From: Pseudobacter sp.
GTDB lineage: Bacteria; Bacteroidota; Bacteroidia; Chitinophagales; Chitinophagaceae
Length of the DNA stretch: 64,000 nt
Direction: 5' to 3'
Assembly: GCA_017849455.1 (NCBI GenBank)
Contig: JAFIGX010000014.1
Span: forward strand, 186,001-250,000
The translations under genes and the position numbers were made by a program. Positions 41,426 to 49,471 of the stretch are shown here, piece by piece. Positions within the stretch are counted from its first letter, which is position 1; each line of letters starts with the position of its first letter. The notes under the pieces were generated by a model. That model worked only from the letters and a program-made list of their open reading frames with translations. It did no database searches and was not told the DNA's origin.

Positions 41426-42562
41426 ATGAGGATAGGAATATTTGAAACGGAACACTATGAAGGTATCTATCCCATCATCAGGTTATTCGACAATGGGAAG
41501 AACGAGATCACTATCTTCACCTATCCCGAATCCTGGTTACAACTTCAACATTTGCTGGGCGAAAGGGTGAATCATTATCAGTGGACCGTTAAGGAAGAGC
41601 ATGAATCCCGTGCCCGGTTCATCCGCCGCATGTACCGTACCATCCGGCGGGAAAGACTGGAGCTCATCTACCTCAATACCATCTCCGATAATTTTATTTT
41701 TTATGCAGGGATGGTACGCATGCTGGGGAACAGGAAATGTATCCTCACCTTGCATGAGATCAATGATATGCTCCGTGCAAAACTCAACCGGGGCTTCCGG
41801 GGAATAGTGAGGTATATCGGTAAAAAACAGTTGACCGGCGCCGTTAGGGAATTCAATGTAGTAGCTGAGACCATGCTGCCCTACCTGCATTCTCTCCTGC
41901 CGGCCGGAAAGAAAACACATTGCCTGCCGGGCTCTATCTTTGAAGAATCACAATACCAGTCCCCGCCCCCGGTGTCGGATGGGAAAATAAATATCGTGGT
42001 GCCTGGCTCGGTCGATGAGAACAGGCGGGATTATGGTCTCGTTTTCGGGCTGCTGGAATCCTGCCGGCAAACAGGCATTCAAGTGAAAGTGACATTGTTG
42101 GGGGGATATAATGGTCTCTATGGACAAAAGACATTTCAGCAATGCAAGGACAATGCATCGGCCTTTGATAACCTGGTGCTGTATGAAAAAGGCGTGGTGG
42201 ACCAGCCTGAGTTCGACAGGGTCATGTATGAATCGCATCTCGTGTTCACCCCTTCTGTGATCAGGACGCTCACGGCAGATGGCAATACAGAAACTTATGG
42301 TATCAGCAAGTCTTCCGGCAATATTCCCGATATTGTCCGTTTTGCCCGGCCATGCATCCTGCCCCGTGCCTTGGCCATACCCGATGCCATCGGGAGCAGC
42401 ACCTTTCAGTATGAAACGGTTGGAGAGATCGTGACGTGGTTGCACTCGATAGCCGGTGATCCATCGAATTATGCTTCCCTGCTTGAAAAGGCGCGCAATA
42501 ATTCAAGGTATTATACTATCGAATCGATCCGCGAAAGGGACCCTGCCCTGTTCGGGCAGTAG
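41426..42562 (+). CDS. Glycosyltransferase-like protein (GT-B fold, GT4-like)
   Basis: A 378-residue cytoplasmic protein. The N-terminal half ends with EFNVVAETMLPYLHSLLP and the C-terminal half starts INIVVPGSVDENRRDYGLVF, with LLGGYNG and a late FDRVMYESHLVFTPSV region, resembling GT-B glycosyltransferases. The canonical E-x7-E motif is not obvious, so the enzyme class is a best guess. It diverges from the flippase gene, supporting a role in surface-glycan synthesis. Confidence 0.65.
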   Translation: MRIGIFETEHYEGIYPIIRLFDNGKNEITIFTYPESWLQLQHLLGERVNHYQWTVKEEHESRARFIRRMYRTIRRERLELIYLNTISDNFIFYAGMVRMLGNRKCILTLHEINDMLRAKLNRGFRGIVRYIGKKQLTGAVREFNVVAETMLPYLHSLLPAGKKTHCLPGSIFEESQYQSPPPVSDGKINIVVPGSVDENRRDYGLVFGLLESCRQTGIQVKVTLLGGYNGLYGQKTFQQCKDNASAFDNLVLYEKGVVDQPEFDRVMYESHLVFTPSVIRTLTADGNTETYGISKSSGNIPDIVRFARPCILPRALAIPDAIGSSTFQYETVGEIVTWLHSIAGDPSNYASLLEKARNNSRYYTIESIRERDPALFGQ

Positions 42563-42576
42563 GGAGTAATGATGCT

Positions 42577-42993
42577 TCATGCCCAATGCAACTGTGCCAA
42601 TTCCTTTTCCGGGATATCTTTTTCCATTTTGTGGACGAGCACATCGTCGACAAAAGAGATATGCTGTTGCACAAGGTTCACAAAGGTTTCATACAGGTAA
42701 TAACCATCATCATGGATGGACAGTCTTTGAGCCAATACACGGATGGTGTTCTGCTCCCTTTGTAAAAGAGCCAGGTATTGATCGTTGAAGTGATGGCGTG
42801 CCAGGAAAGGCAGCAGGAGCCGCTCTTCGGCATCGATCTGTTTTTGAAGATCGTTTTGCCAGAACGCCAGCAAAGCTTCTTTGATCTTCCTCTTATCCCC
42901 GTTGCTACGGATCCCGTTCATCAGTTGTGAACAGGTCTTACGGTCGAGCTCATGTTCCCTCGATATGGATTGTAAGGCAATTGCTTTTTCCAT
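42577..42993 (-). CDS. Hemerythrin-like HHE-domain protein
   Basis: The start at 42993 (MEKAIALQSISREHE) gives about 138 residues; an ATG 9 codons upstream is possible. It is all-helical, with the metal-type motifs SREHE near the start, AEERLLLPFLARHH in the middle and VQQHISFVDDVLVHK near the end, consistent with a hemerythrin HHE four-helix bundle binding iron or acting in oxygen/NO response. Its stop is close to the convergent glycosyltransferase end. The role is unknown. Confidence 0.72.
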   Translation of the reverse strand: MEKAIALQSISREHELDRKTCSQLMNGIRSNGDKRKIKEALLAFWQNDLQKQIDAEERLLLPFLARHHFNDQYLALLQREQNTIRVLAQRLSIHDDGYYLYETFVNLVQQHISFVDDVLVHKMEKDIPEKELAQLHWA

Positions 42994-43077
42994 AAGGTGC
43001 TGTTTCCTTATTGAAAACAAGAATTAATCCATATCCGGAAAATGGGGAAAAATTAGCCGCTCTTTAACGCCGGTGAT

Positions 43078-43839
43078 CTATTTCAGGCTTTTGATGATGG
43101 TTTTGAACTCCTCTGTTTGCAGGGAAGCGCCGCCCACCAATCCACCGTCCACATCAGGACAGGAGAACAATTCTTTGGCATTGGCTGCTTTCACGCTGCC
43201 ACCGTACAAAATGGAGATATTGTTGGCGAGCATCGGGCCGTATTGTTTGGCCAGAATGCTGCGCATATGGGCATGCATTTCCTGGGCCTGTGCTGCCGAA
43301 GCGGTTTTGCCCGTGCCGATGGCCCAGATTGGCTCATAGGCGATCACGATACGGGTGATGGAGGCTGCGGGCAAATGGAAAAGGGATTCCCGGAGCTGCG
43401 TCTCCACGAACGAATTCTGGGTGCCTGCTTCACGCACCTGCAGGGGCTCACCGCAACAGAAAATAGGACTGATATCGTTTTCCAGGCAGCGGTCAATTTT
43501 TTCTGCGAGCATTTGATTGCTCTCCTGGAAATATTCCCTGCGTTCACTATGTCCCAATACACAATACGGAACTTTAATGGATTGCAGCATTTCGGCAGAG
43601 ACTTCTCCGGTATATGCGCCCGATTTTTTATTGTAACAATTCTGTGCGGCCACGAAATAATTGGTCTCGTCGGCCACTTCACTGTTGGCCATGATGAGGT
43701 AAGGGAACGGAACGGCAAAAACCACTTCCTGCTGTGCGCCGAGGCCGATACCGGCTCCCAGGATTTCATCGAGTAAATTTTCCGCCTGCTGATAGGTACA
43801 ATTCATTTTCCAGTTTGCTGCTGCAATTTGTTTTCGCAT
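43078..43839 (-). CDS. tpiA: Triosephosphate isomerase
   Basis: Interconverts dihydroxyacetone phosphate and glyceraldehyde-3-phosphate in glycolysis. The start at 43839 (MRKQIAAANWKMN) gives 253 residues; a longer start at 43860 would overlap the upstream gene by 4 nt. The catalytic residues are visible: Lys in NWKMN, His in VLGHSERRE and Glu in AYEPIWAIGTGKTA, and the phosphate loop is ILYGGSVKAAN. It follows the GlmU-like gene by 17 nt. Confidence 0.97.
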   Translation of the reverse strand: MRKQIAAANWKMNCTYQQAENLLDEILGAGIGLGAQQEVVFAVPFPYLIMANSEVADETNYFVAAQNCYNKKSGAYTGEVSAEMLQSIKVPYCVLGHSERREYFQESNQMLAEKIDRCLENDISPIFCCGEPLQVREAGTQNSFVETQLRESLFHLPAASITRIVIAYEPIWAIGTGKTASAAQAQEMHAHMRSILAKQYGPMLANNISILYGGSVKAANAKELFSCPDVDGGLVGGASLQTEEFKTIIKSLK

Positions 43840-43856
43840 GTATCGATATTTTGAAT

Positions 43857-44918
43857 TCAATATCCCTCAAAAATATGTTTCAATTGGTTCACTTCCTTTT
43901 CTGTCAGCTCCTTATTCTTAAATTTTTTCCAGTTGGCGATATCGGACAGTGCTTTCCCGAATTCATATTTCGACAATCCTTTATTGCCCCAGGTAAAGCT
44001 GGGAATATATTTGGGGGTAAGCCCTTCGCCGAACACATTTGCGCAAATGCCCACTACTGTGCCGGTATTGAAAGAGGTATTGATGGCGGCTCTCGAATAA
44101 TCGCCCATCAGCAACCCGCATTTGATGCCTGCCCGGATATAATCTTTCGAAGGATAATGCCATACCTTCACTTCGGAAGCGCTGTTCTTGAGGTTCGAAT
44201 TGGAACTGCCTGCGCCCAGGTTGCACCATTCCCCGATCACTGCATCGCCCAGGTACCCGTCGTGCGCTTTATTGGAATAACCCATGATCACGGAATTCTT
44301 GATCTCACCCCCGGCGATGCTGTAGGGCCCGATGGTGGTGGCGCCGTAGATCTTTGCGCCCATTTTCACCACAGCACCTTCACAGAGGGCAAAAGGCCCA
44401 CGGATGAGGGCCCCTTCCATGACCTCCGCATTCCGCCCGATATAGATGGGGCCGGTGGATGCATTCAAAATACAGTGGCTCAGCTTTGCACCGGGCTCAA
44501 TGAAAATTTCCCTTGAATGGATCACCTGCACGCTTTCGGGAATGGGCTCGGATGTTCGGCCGGCGGTCACCAGTTGGAAATCTTCCCGCAGCGCCCAATC
44601 GTTCCATTGAAAGATATGCCAGGGGTATTGTATGATCTTTACCTTTTCCCAATCGGGATCTTCGGCAGGCATCGATGTTTTGCTCTTCAGGGAAGCGATA
44701 AATGACCGAGAGGGAATGATATTGGCCGCAAAGAGAGCAGCTTCCGCTTCGGAAATATTTTCGGTGCCGGAAACCAGTACTACTTCCTGGTCCAGTAATG
44801 CTTCCCATTTTTCCCGGATGGTGAGGATGCCGATCCGGATATCGGCTACAGGACGTATGAGTGAGAAAGGAAAAAGATGATCGCGGACCTCTTTGTCTGC
44901 AAGGTAGACCGGCTTCAT
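43857..44918 (-). CDS. GlmU-like sugar nucleotidyltransferase/left-handed beta-helix protein
   Basis: This 353-residue protein starts MKPVYLADKEVRDHLFPFSL, then RPVADIRIGILTIREKW, the start of a Bacteroidota GlmU-family protein with an incomplete nucleotidyltransferase-like domain (no clear GTxxR pyrophosphorylase loop). From about residue 130 it has hexapeptide repeats of a left-handed beta-helix (GAKLSHCILNASTGPIYIGR, ending with ICANVFGEGLTPKYIP). Related proteins are labelled UDP-N-acetylglucosamine diphosphorylase, but catalysis is unproven. It lies just before tpiA. Confidence 0.75.
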   Translation of the reverse strand: MKPVYLADKEVRDHLFPFSLIRPVADIRIGILTIREKWEALLDQEVVLVSGTENISEAEAALFAANIIPSRSFIASLKSKTSMPAEDPDWEKVKIIQYPWHIFQWNDWALREDFQLVTAGRTSEPIPESVQVIHSREIFIEPGAKLSHCILNASTGPIYIGRNAEVMEGALIRGPFALCEGAVVKMGAKIYGATTIGPYSIAGGEIKNSVIMGYSNKAHDGYLGDAVIGEWCNLGAGSSNSNLKNSASEVKVWHYPSKDYIRAGIKCGLLMGDYSRAAINTSFNTGTVVGICANVFGEGLTPKYIPSFTWGNKGLSKYEFGKALSDIANWKKFKNKELTEKEVNQLKHIFEGY

Positions 44919-44954
44919 GTGGGGATCGATTTTCGATGTAAAGTCATCAAATGT

Positions 44955-45049
44955 AAGTTGAAAAGTTAACAGGTTAACAAGTTTACAAGGTAATATCCGG
45001 GTTTCAGGAACTCACCAGTCAACATTTCAACCTGTTAACTTTTCAACTT
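44955..45049. repeat. GTTGA-rich inverted repeat upstream of the GlmU-like gene
   Basis: The arms at 44955-44975 and 45029-45049 are perfect 21-bp reverse complements (AAGTTGAAAAGTTAACAGG start). The 53-nt loop contains further GTTAAC, GTTTAC and GTCAAC words. It lies between the rpmE terminator and the GlmU-like start. It resembles the palindrome at 35978 in word content but not in exact sequence. Confidence 0.75.
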
Positions 45050-45075
45050 ATCAACCTGTCGACCAGGGTCCCTTT

Positions 45076-45109
45076 AAAAAAAGATCCCCTTCCTGAGAAC
45101 AGGAAAGGG
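45076..45109 (-). terminator. Intrinsic terminator of the L31 gene
   Basis: The stem CCCCTTCCTG / CAGGAAAGGG (about 45087-45109, one mismatch) is followed on the minus strand by a 7-T tract (45076-45082). It lies about 47 nt after the rpmE stop. Confidence 0.78.
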
Positions 45110-45155
45110 AAAGTATAGCCATGAAAAACAAAAATGTTATCTTGAAATTAAGATT

Positions 45156-45407
45156 TTATTTTTTCTTTTCGTAACGTTTCTTGAATTTATCGATCCTACC
45201 TGCAGTATCGACCAGAACTTTCTGACCAGTGAAGAAGGGGTGCGATGTGCTGGAAATTTCCAGTTTGATCAGGGGGTAATCATTCCCGTCTTCCCATTTA
45301 ATGGTCTCTTTGCTGGGTGCAGTAGAACGGCTCAAGAAAGTATGCCCGTTACTCATGTCCTTGAAAACTACGAACCGGTAGCTGCCCGGATGGATGTCCT
45401 TTTTCAT
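45156..45407 (-). CDS. rpmE2: Ribosomal protein L31, type B
   Basis: An 83-residue 50S protein starting [20 protein letters not shown]. The central [19 protein letters not shown] and [17 protein letters not shown] blocks are those of L31 type B. There is no CxxC zinc motif, so it is the zinc-independent C-minus form. A good Bacteroidota promoter lies at 45469-45500 and a terminator at 45076-45109, so it is transcribed on its own. Confidence 0.96.
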   Translation of the reverse strand: MKKDIHPGSYRFVVFKDMSNGHTFLSRSTAPSKETIKWEDGNDYPLIKLEISSTSHPFFTGQKVLVDTAGRIDKFKKRYEKKK

Positions 45408-45468
45408 AAATCTCTGATTTAAAGGTCGTACGGATTTTGCCGTACGGTTTATTTTAATTGCAAAGCCG

Positions 45469-45500
45469 CAAAATTAGGCTTCATCCGGCGCTCTGCCAAA
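45469..45500 (-). promoter_or_regulatory. Promoter of rpmE2
   Basis: On the minus strand TTTG (45497-45500), a 20-nt spacer and TAATTTTG (45469-45476) match the Bacteroidota consensus exactly, 62 nt before the rpmE2 start. Confidence 0.75.
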
Positions 45501-45580
45501 TTAAATTTATTTCTATTGTTGGCCAATTCCGGGTTTCCACAATTGTGGAATTCTTGAACATATTGATGAATATCAAAAAA

Positions 45581-45675
45581 GAAGTTGACAGGTTAAACGG
45601 TTAACAGGTTGACAGGAAGACCTCCGTTTGGTTGGAACTCCTTTGTCAACATTTCAACTTTTCACCCTGCCAACA
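45581..45675. repeat. Imperfect GTTGA-rich inverted repeat
   Basis: The left part (GAAGTTGACAGGTTAAACGG, then GTTAACAGGTTGACAGG) and the right part (TTTGTCAACATTTCAAC, then CCCTGCCAAC) are imperfect reverse complements made of GTTGACA and GTTAAC words, as at 35978 and 44955. It lies in the 530-nt gap between rpmE2 and yajQ. No gene is seen in this gap. Confidence 0.55.
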
Positions 45676-45885
45676 TAAAAAGAGAAAGCACCGGATGCTT
45701 TATATACTTACCGAAGTTTGTATACTTACTAACCCAATGCTTTCCTTTAACCGCCTTCCATCTTTTTACAGATTTCCAACGATTTTGTACATTGAAGATA
45801 CAGTTATCGAATGGCTAGTCCCAAATTTCCGGCCGCTCCGATTTGCACCAGTTGTGCACTATGTTATGCACATGTTTCAGAAGGC

Positions 45886-45925
45886 CAGTTAGCAATTGGC
45901 AGTGGGCACTGCAAACTGCCAACTG
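45886..45925. repeat. GCAGTTGGCAGTT-type inverted repeat
   Basis: CAGTTAGCAATTGGCAGT (45886-45903) and the reverse complement of 45908-45925 match at 15 of 18 positions, giving a 4-nt-loop hairpin 15 nt after which the yajQ stop lies. It is probably a terminator-like or REP-like element; its word content differs from the GTTGA family. Confidence 0.55.
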
Positions 45926-45939
45926 ATATTGTCGCAATA

Positions 45940-46431
45940 TCAGTTCCTCATATTCTCATACTGCAGCGGAAGGCCTGTATCTGAATTCCTGCATAGTTGG
46001 ATCACTGATTGGAGATCATCGATTTTCTTGCCTGTTACCCGCACCATATCATCCATGATCTGTGCCTGCACTTTCAGCCCGGAATCCTTGATGAGTTTTA
46101 CGATCTTCTTTGCATCTTCCTGTTTCAGCCCGTTCCTGACAGGCACTTCTTTTTTCGTTGCCTTGCCGCTCTGGTAGGCTTCTTTGGAAAGATCGAAAGC
46201 TTCCGGGGCGATCCCTTGTTTATGCGCCCTGCTGATCAGCACATCAACGATCTGGCGCATTTTCATATTATCGTCAGCTTCCAGGTTGATCCTGAATTCT
46301 TTTTTGTTGAGTTCGATGACCACATGCGCATTCTTGAAGTCGAAGCGGTTGGTGATCTCCTTGGTAGTAACATTGACGGCATTGTCCAATGCCTGTGCAT
46401 CTACTTTACTAACGATATCGAATGAGGGCAT
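45940..46431 (-). CDS. YajQ-family nucleotide-binding protein
   Basis: A 163-residue protein starting MPSFDIVSKVDAQALDNAVN, with VTTKEITNRFDFKNAHVVIE and the C-terminal QAQIMDDMVRVTGKKIDDLQ, diagnostic for YajQ (UPF0234). Members bind nucleotides including cyclic di-GMP in some species, and function here is unknown. It is flanked by the outer-membrane receptor gene and an intergenic repeat. Confidence 0.95.
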   Translation of the reverse strand: MPSFDIVSKVDAQALDNAVNVTTKEITNRFDFKNAHVVIELNKKEFRINLEADDNMKMRQIVDVLISRAHKQGIAPEAFDLSKEAYQSGKATKKEVPVRNGLKQEDAKKIVKLIKDSGLKVQAQIMDDMVRVTGKKIDDLQSVIQLCRNSDTGLPLQYENMRN

Positions 46432-46496
46432 AACAAACGGTTTGGCTCAAAGTTAAAGAAATCGTTTGTAGTTTATCGTCTGTTGACAGGTGGGGT

Positions 46497-49004
46497 TTAC
46501 TGCTGCCCTCCCCCTGCCCTGTTCTGTTCTTCATTGGCGGCACTGTTGCGCTTACGTGCCTGTGCAACGGTCGATTTACCGAAGCGGTAGCTGAAGGTGG
46601 CCGTGAAGGAGCGGTTATCCCACCTGTTCTTTATCCGCATATCGATGTCACTATATAATGTATGCCCGCTGTATTTCTGCCAGTGGAAGGGATCTCTGAA
46701 ATTGGCGCGTAAGGTGCCTTTCCCTTTCATGATCGTTTTCTGGGCCCCGATGTTCAGGAAATACATAGGGTCGCCGATCGTGAGCCAATCGATGTTCTTG
46801 CTGTTGTAAAACCCACTGACCTCCAGCGACCAGCTTTTGGGCAGGGTGAAGGTATTGGAGAGGTTGATAAAATAGGTGGTCTGTTCCAGGTCGATCGGGT
46901 CGTTCGTTCCGGTATAGGAATTAAAATAAACACCTGTAAAGCGGTTGTTGAAGACGTTCAGGGACAGGTTGGCCGTCCACCAGGAGACCGGTTTCAGTGG
47001 AGCACTGATGGCCAGTCCCACGTTCCGCAATTTCGCTACATTTTTCGGGATAGAGAAGGTGGTGCGTTGGGCCGTATTCTGTTCCTGCAAATTGGTGATC
47101 ACGTCGTTGGTGACAGTATAATTGAGCGTGGCGGTATACTTGCTCCTGAAGGTATGTTTCAGCTCGAAATTATTGGTGAACTGGGGCATGAGGTAGGGAT
47201 TGCCCTGCCGGTAGGTGAGTGAATCGAGGAACCAGATGAACGGGTTCAGGTCCTGGTAATTGGGCCGGTCGATCCTTCGGCCATACGAGATCGTTAGGGA
47301 ATGGTCTTTATTGAATTCATAGTTGACATAAGCAGTGGGGAAAAGATTGGTGTAATTACGGGTGAAGGCCGAATCGAGGGTGACCTGGTTCCCTTTGGCG
47401 GTGGTTTGTTCCAGGCGTAGTCCAAACTGGCCGCTCCATTTTTTCCATTTCTTATTGACACTGGCATAAGCGGCATTGATATTTTCCTGGTAGATGAAAT
47501 GGTTGGAGCGTGCGTCCGGCTTCCAGACAGGAACACCTCCATCCATTTCCTGCCGTTCATAGCCAACTTCATTATTATTCCTCACAAAACTCGATTTGAA
47601 TCCTGCGTCCAGCCGCATATCGCGCGGCATAGGATAAGTATAATCTGCTTTAATGGAAAAAATATCGATGCTGCTGGGAATATCCCCTTTCAATACCAGG
47701 CTGCCTACCTTGTGGCCCCCGAAATCATCATACACATTGGTGCCAAGGAGCATCTTGGCATGGTTGCTGTAGCCGATATAATCCAGGTCTACCGTCAGCT
47801 CATGACCTGCCGAATCGAAGGAATGTTTGTAATTGAAATTGCCCGAATAATTGAAGAAATCGAACTGGTTGATGGTATTGGATTCCAGTACGTTCTCTAC
47901 ACTATCATCGGGCCTGGTGATGGCCTGTACGTTGTAAGGGGTGGGCCTTCCGAAAAAGCCGAAACCGTTGAGCACGACGCCGAATACGTTCTTCTTGTCC
48001 AAATAATAATCCAACCCGAATTTCAACGTGTGGTTATTATTGCGAAAGTTGAAGGTGGTATAAGAAGAGGAGATGGAATTGAGCGAGCCATTTTTCTCAT
48101 ACAGCCTTCTATCGAGGCTCAGTTCACCTTTTCCTTCCCGGTAATTGAAAGTATAATTCCCGAAGAGGTTGAGCTTGCCTTTCCTGTAATTGAGGTTGAT
48201 GCTGTTACTGGTCTTGAAGGGAGTGAAAAGATCCTGCTGCCGCTTGAAAAATCCCAGGGTGCCGCCAAGGGTGATGCTTCCGTTGAAACCGTCGGTCTTG
48301 CTTTTCTTTGTTTTGATATTGATGATACCTGAATTGCCCGATGCATCATATTTGGCAGGAGGATTGGTCATGATTTCGATCTGGTCGAGGGCCGATGCGG
48401 GCATGTTCTTCAGCAGATTGGCCAGGTCGGCCGGTGAAAGGTAGGTCGGTTTTCCATCCATCATCACTATCACGCCCTGTTTACCTCTCAGGCTGACGAC
48501 ACCGTCATTGTTGACGGAAACGCCCGGCGATTTTTCCAATACTTCCATCGCCGTGGCCCCGGCATTGGTAGGGGCCGCTTCTACATTCACTACCATCCTG
48601 TCGATCTTGTTCTCGATGAGCGGTTTCTTGGCGGTGATCGTTACTTCATCGAGCGACTGGCCGGCGGAAGACAATTGAATGGAAGGGATGGTGATAACAG
48701 GTTTTGAAGCGGTGATGGAAATGCCATTGTGAAGCACTTGCCGGTACCCAACGGCAGTTATGCGTAACAGGTAGTTCCCTTCCTGCAATTGATCGAATTC
48801 GAAAGTGCCTGATTGATCGGATACAGCCACTTTGATCAACAGGGTGTCTTTGGCGCGGAGCAGCGACACGGTGGCCGCTTCCAGGCCCTTGCCGCTTTCT
48901 GCGGTAACGGAACCCTGGATCCTGCCCGGCCGGGTTTGCGCCAGGAGCTGGCCGGATAACATAATCATAATAAGGACTAAGGTAAAGAGCGTAGATTTTT
49001 TCAT
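46497..49004 (-). CDS. Outer-membrane beta-barrel protein with carboxypeptidase-regulatory-like N-terminus (copy 1)
   Basis: The start at 49004 (MKKSTLFTLVLIMIMLSGQL) gives a signal peptide; a frame start 10 codons upstream is less likely. The 835-residue product has a CarboxypepD_reg-like domain (RIQGSVTAESGKGLEAATVS), a TonB-plug-like domain (VNNDGVVSLRGKQGVIVMMD, MTNPPAKYDASGNSGIINIK) and a C-terminal barrel typical of the OMP_b-brl_3 group. It ends SYRFGKSTVAQARKRNSAANE with a Gln-rich tail. It is a paralogue of the gene at 49472-51973. The ligand is unknown. Confidence 0.9.
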   Translation of the reverse strand: MKKSTLFTLVLIMIMLSGQLLAQTRPGRIQGSVTAESGKGLEAATVSLLRAKDTLLIKVAVSDQSGTFEFDQLQEGNYLLRITAVGYRQVLHNGISITASKPVITIPSIQLSSAGQSLDEVTITAKKPLIENKIDRMVVNVEAAPTNAGATAMEVLEKSPGVSVNNDGVVSLRGKQGVIVMMDGKPTYLSPADLANLLKNMPASALDQIEIMTNPPAKYDASGNSGIINIKTKKSKTDGFNGSITLGGTLGFFKRQQDLFTPFKTSNSINLNYRKGKLNLFGNYTFNYREGKGELSLDRRLYEKNGSLNSISSSYTTFNFRNNNHTLKFGLDYYLDKKNVFGVVLNGFGFFGRPTPYNVQAITRPDDSVENVLESNTINQFDFFNYSGNFNYKHSFDSAGHELTVDLDYIGYSNHAKMLLGTNVYDDFGGHKVGSLVLKGDIPSSIDIFSIKADYTYPMPRDMRLDAGFKSSFVRNNNEVGYERQEMDGGVPVWKPDARSNHFIYQENINAAYASVNKKWKKWSGQFGLRLEQTTAKGNQVTLDSAFTRNYTNLFPTAYVNYEFNKDHSLTISYGRRIDRPNYQDLNPFIWFLDSLTYRQGNPYLMPQFTNNFELKHTFRSKYTATLNYTVTNDVITNLQEQNTAQRTTFSIPKNVAKLRNVGLAISAPLKPVSWWTANLSLNVFNNRFTGVYFNSYTGTNDPIDLEQTTYFINLSNTFTLPKSWSLEVSGFYNSKNIDWLTIGDPMYFLNIGAQKTIMKGKGTLRANFRDPFHWQKYSGHTLYSDIDMRIKNRWDNRSFTATFSYRFGKSTVAQARKRNSAANEEQNRAGGGQQ

Positions 49005-49146
49005 GTTTTGGTCCCCGTTTTTTGCACGATACAAGTCACAGCATGTTCTATATAAAATTCATGCTTCCGGGCCCGCCTTCAAACAGAATTATATACTGGC
49101 GGTCGCAGGGACTGACGAAACGCTTCGTAAAGAAAAGAAAAAAAGA

Positions 49147-49168
49147 GGCCCCGATAGACATCGGGGCC
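49147..49168 (-). terminator. Intrinsic terminator
   Basis: GGCCCCGAT and ATCGGGGCC (49147-49155, 49160-49168) form a perfect 9-bp stem with a 4-nt loop, followed on the minus strand by a long T-rich tract (49130-49144). It ends minus-strand transcripts from the copy-2 receptor or the small peptide before the copy-1 receptor. A sister hairpin with nearly the same stem is at 49403-49424. Confidence 0.75.
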
Positions 49169-49259
49169 CGTTAACCAAAACTAACTGCTTATGAGAAAAA
49201 CTGTATGACTGCTTGTGTAGATTTATTTGCTCAAATATTGACTTCTTTTTTTATCCCGT

Positions 49260-49328
49260 TCACATGTAAGAGATCCCACATCCAACCAGGTACATCAACA
49301 ACACTGCTATGAGTAATATCTTTTTCAT
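49260..49328 (-). CDS. Very small lipoprotein-like peptide
   Basis: A 22-residue frame reading MKKILLIAVLLMYLVGCGIS, with a positively charged start, a hydrophobic core and a lipobox-like LVGC, then two more residues before the stop. This looks like a lipoprotein signal sequence with a minimal mature part. It lies between the two receptor genes, between two hairpins. Coding is supported only by the peptide pattern. Confidence 0.45.
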   Translation of the reverse strand: MKKILLIAVLLMYLVGCGISYM

Positions 49329-49402
49329 AATTCCGGTTTACATATATATGACTACTAAAGAAAGGAAAAGTTACGCCTGGTACTGTTAAAGTTTTTTTAA
49401 AG

Positions 49403-49424
49403 GGCCCCGATAGAAATCGGGGCC
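49403..49424. terminator. Hairpin after the copy-2 receptor gene
   Basis: GGCCCCGAT and ATCGGGGCC (49403-49411, 49416-49424) form a perfect stem, almost identical to that at 49147-49168. On the plus side GGATTTTT follows, and on the minus side the T-tract is poor. It lies 48 nt after the copy-2 receptor stop. Confidence 0.6.
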
Positions 49425-49471
49425 GGATTTTTCAAACTATTATCAAAAAACAAAAGTGAGACGCGTATGGT

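Noticed and set aside
35978-45925. A CRISPR array from the recurring GTTGA-type repeats
   Set aside because: The repeats are dispersed kilobases apart, form inverted pairs, and have no regular spacers or cas genes nearby.
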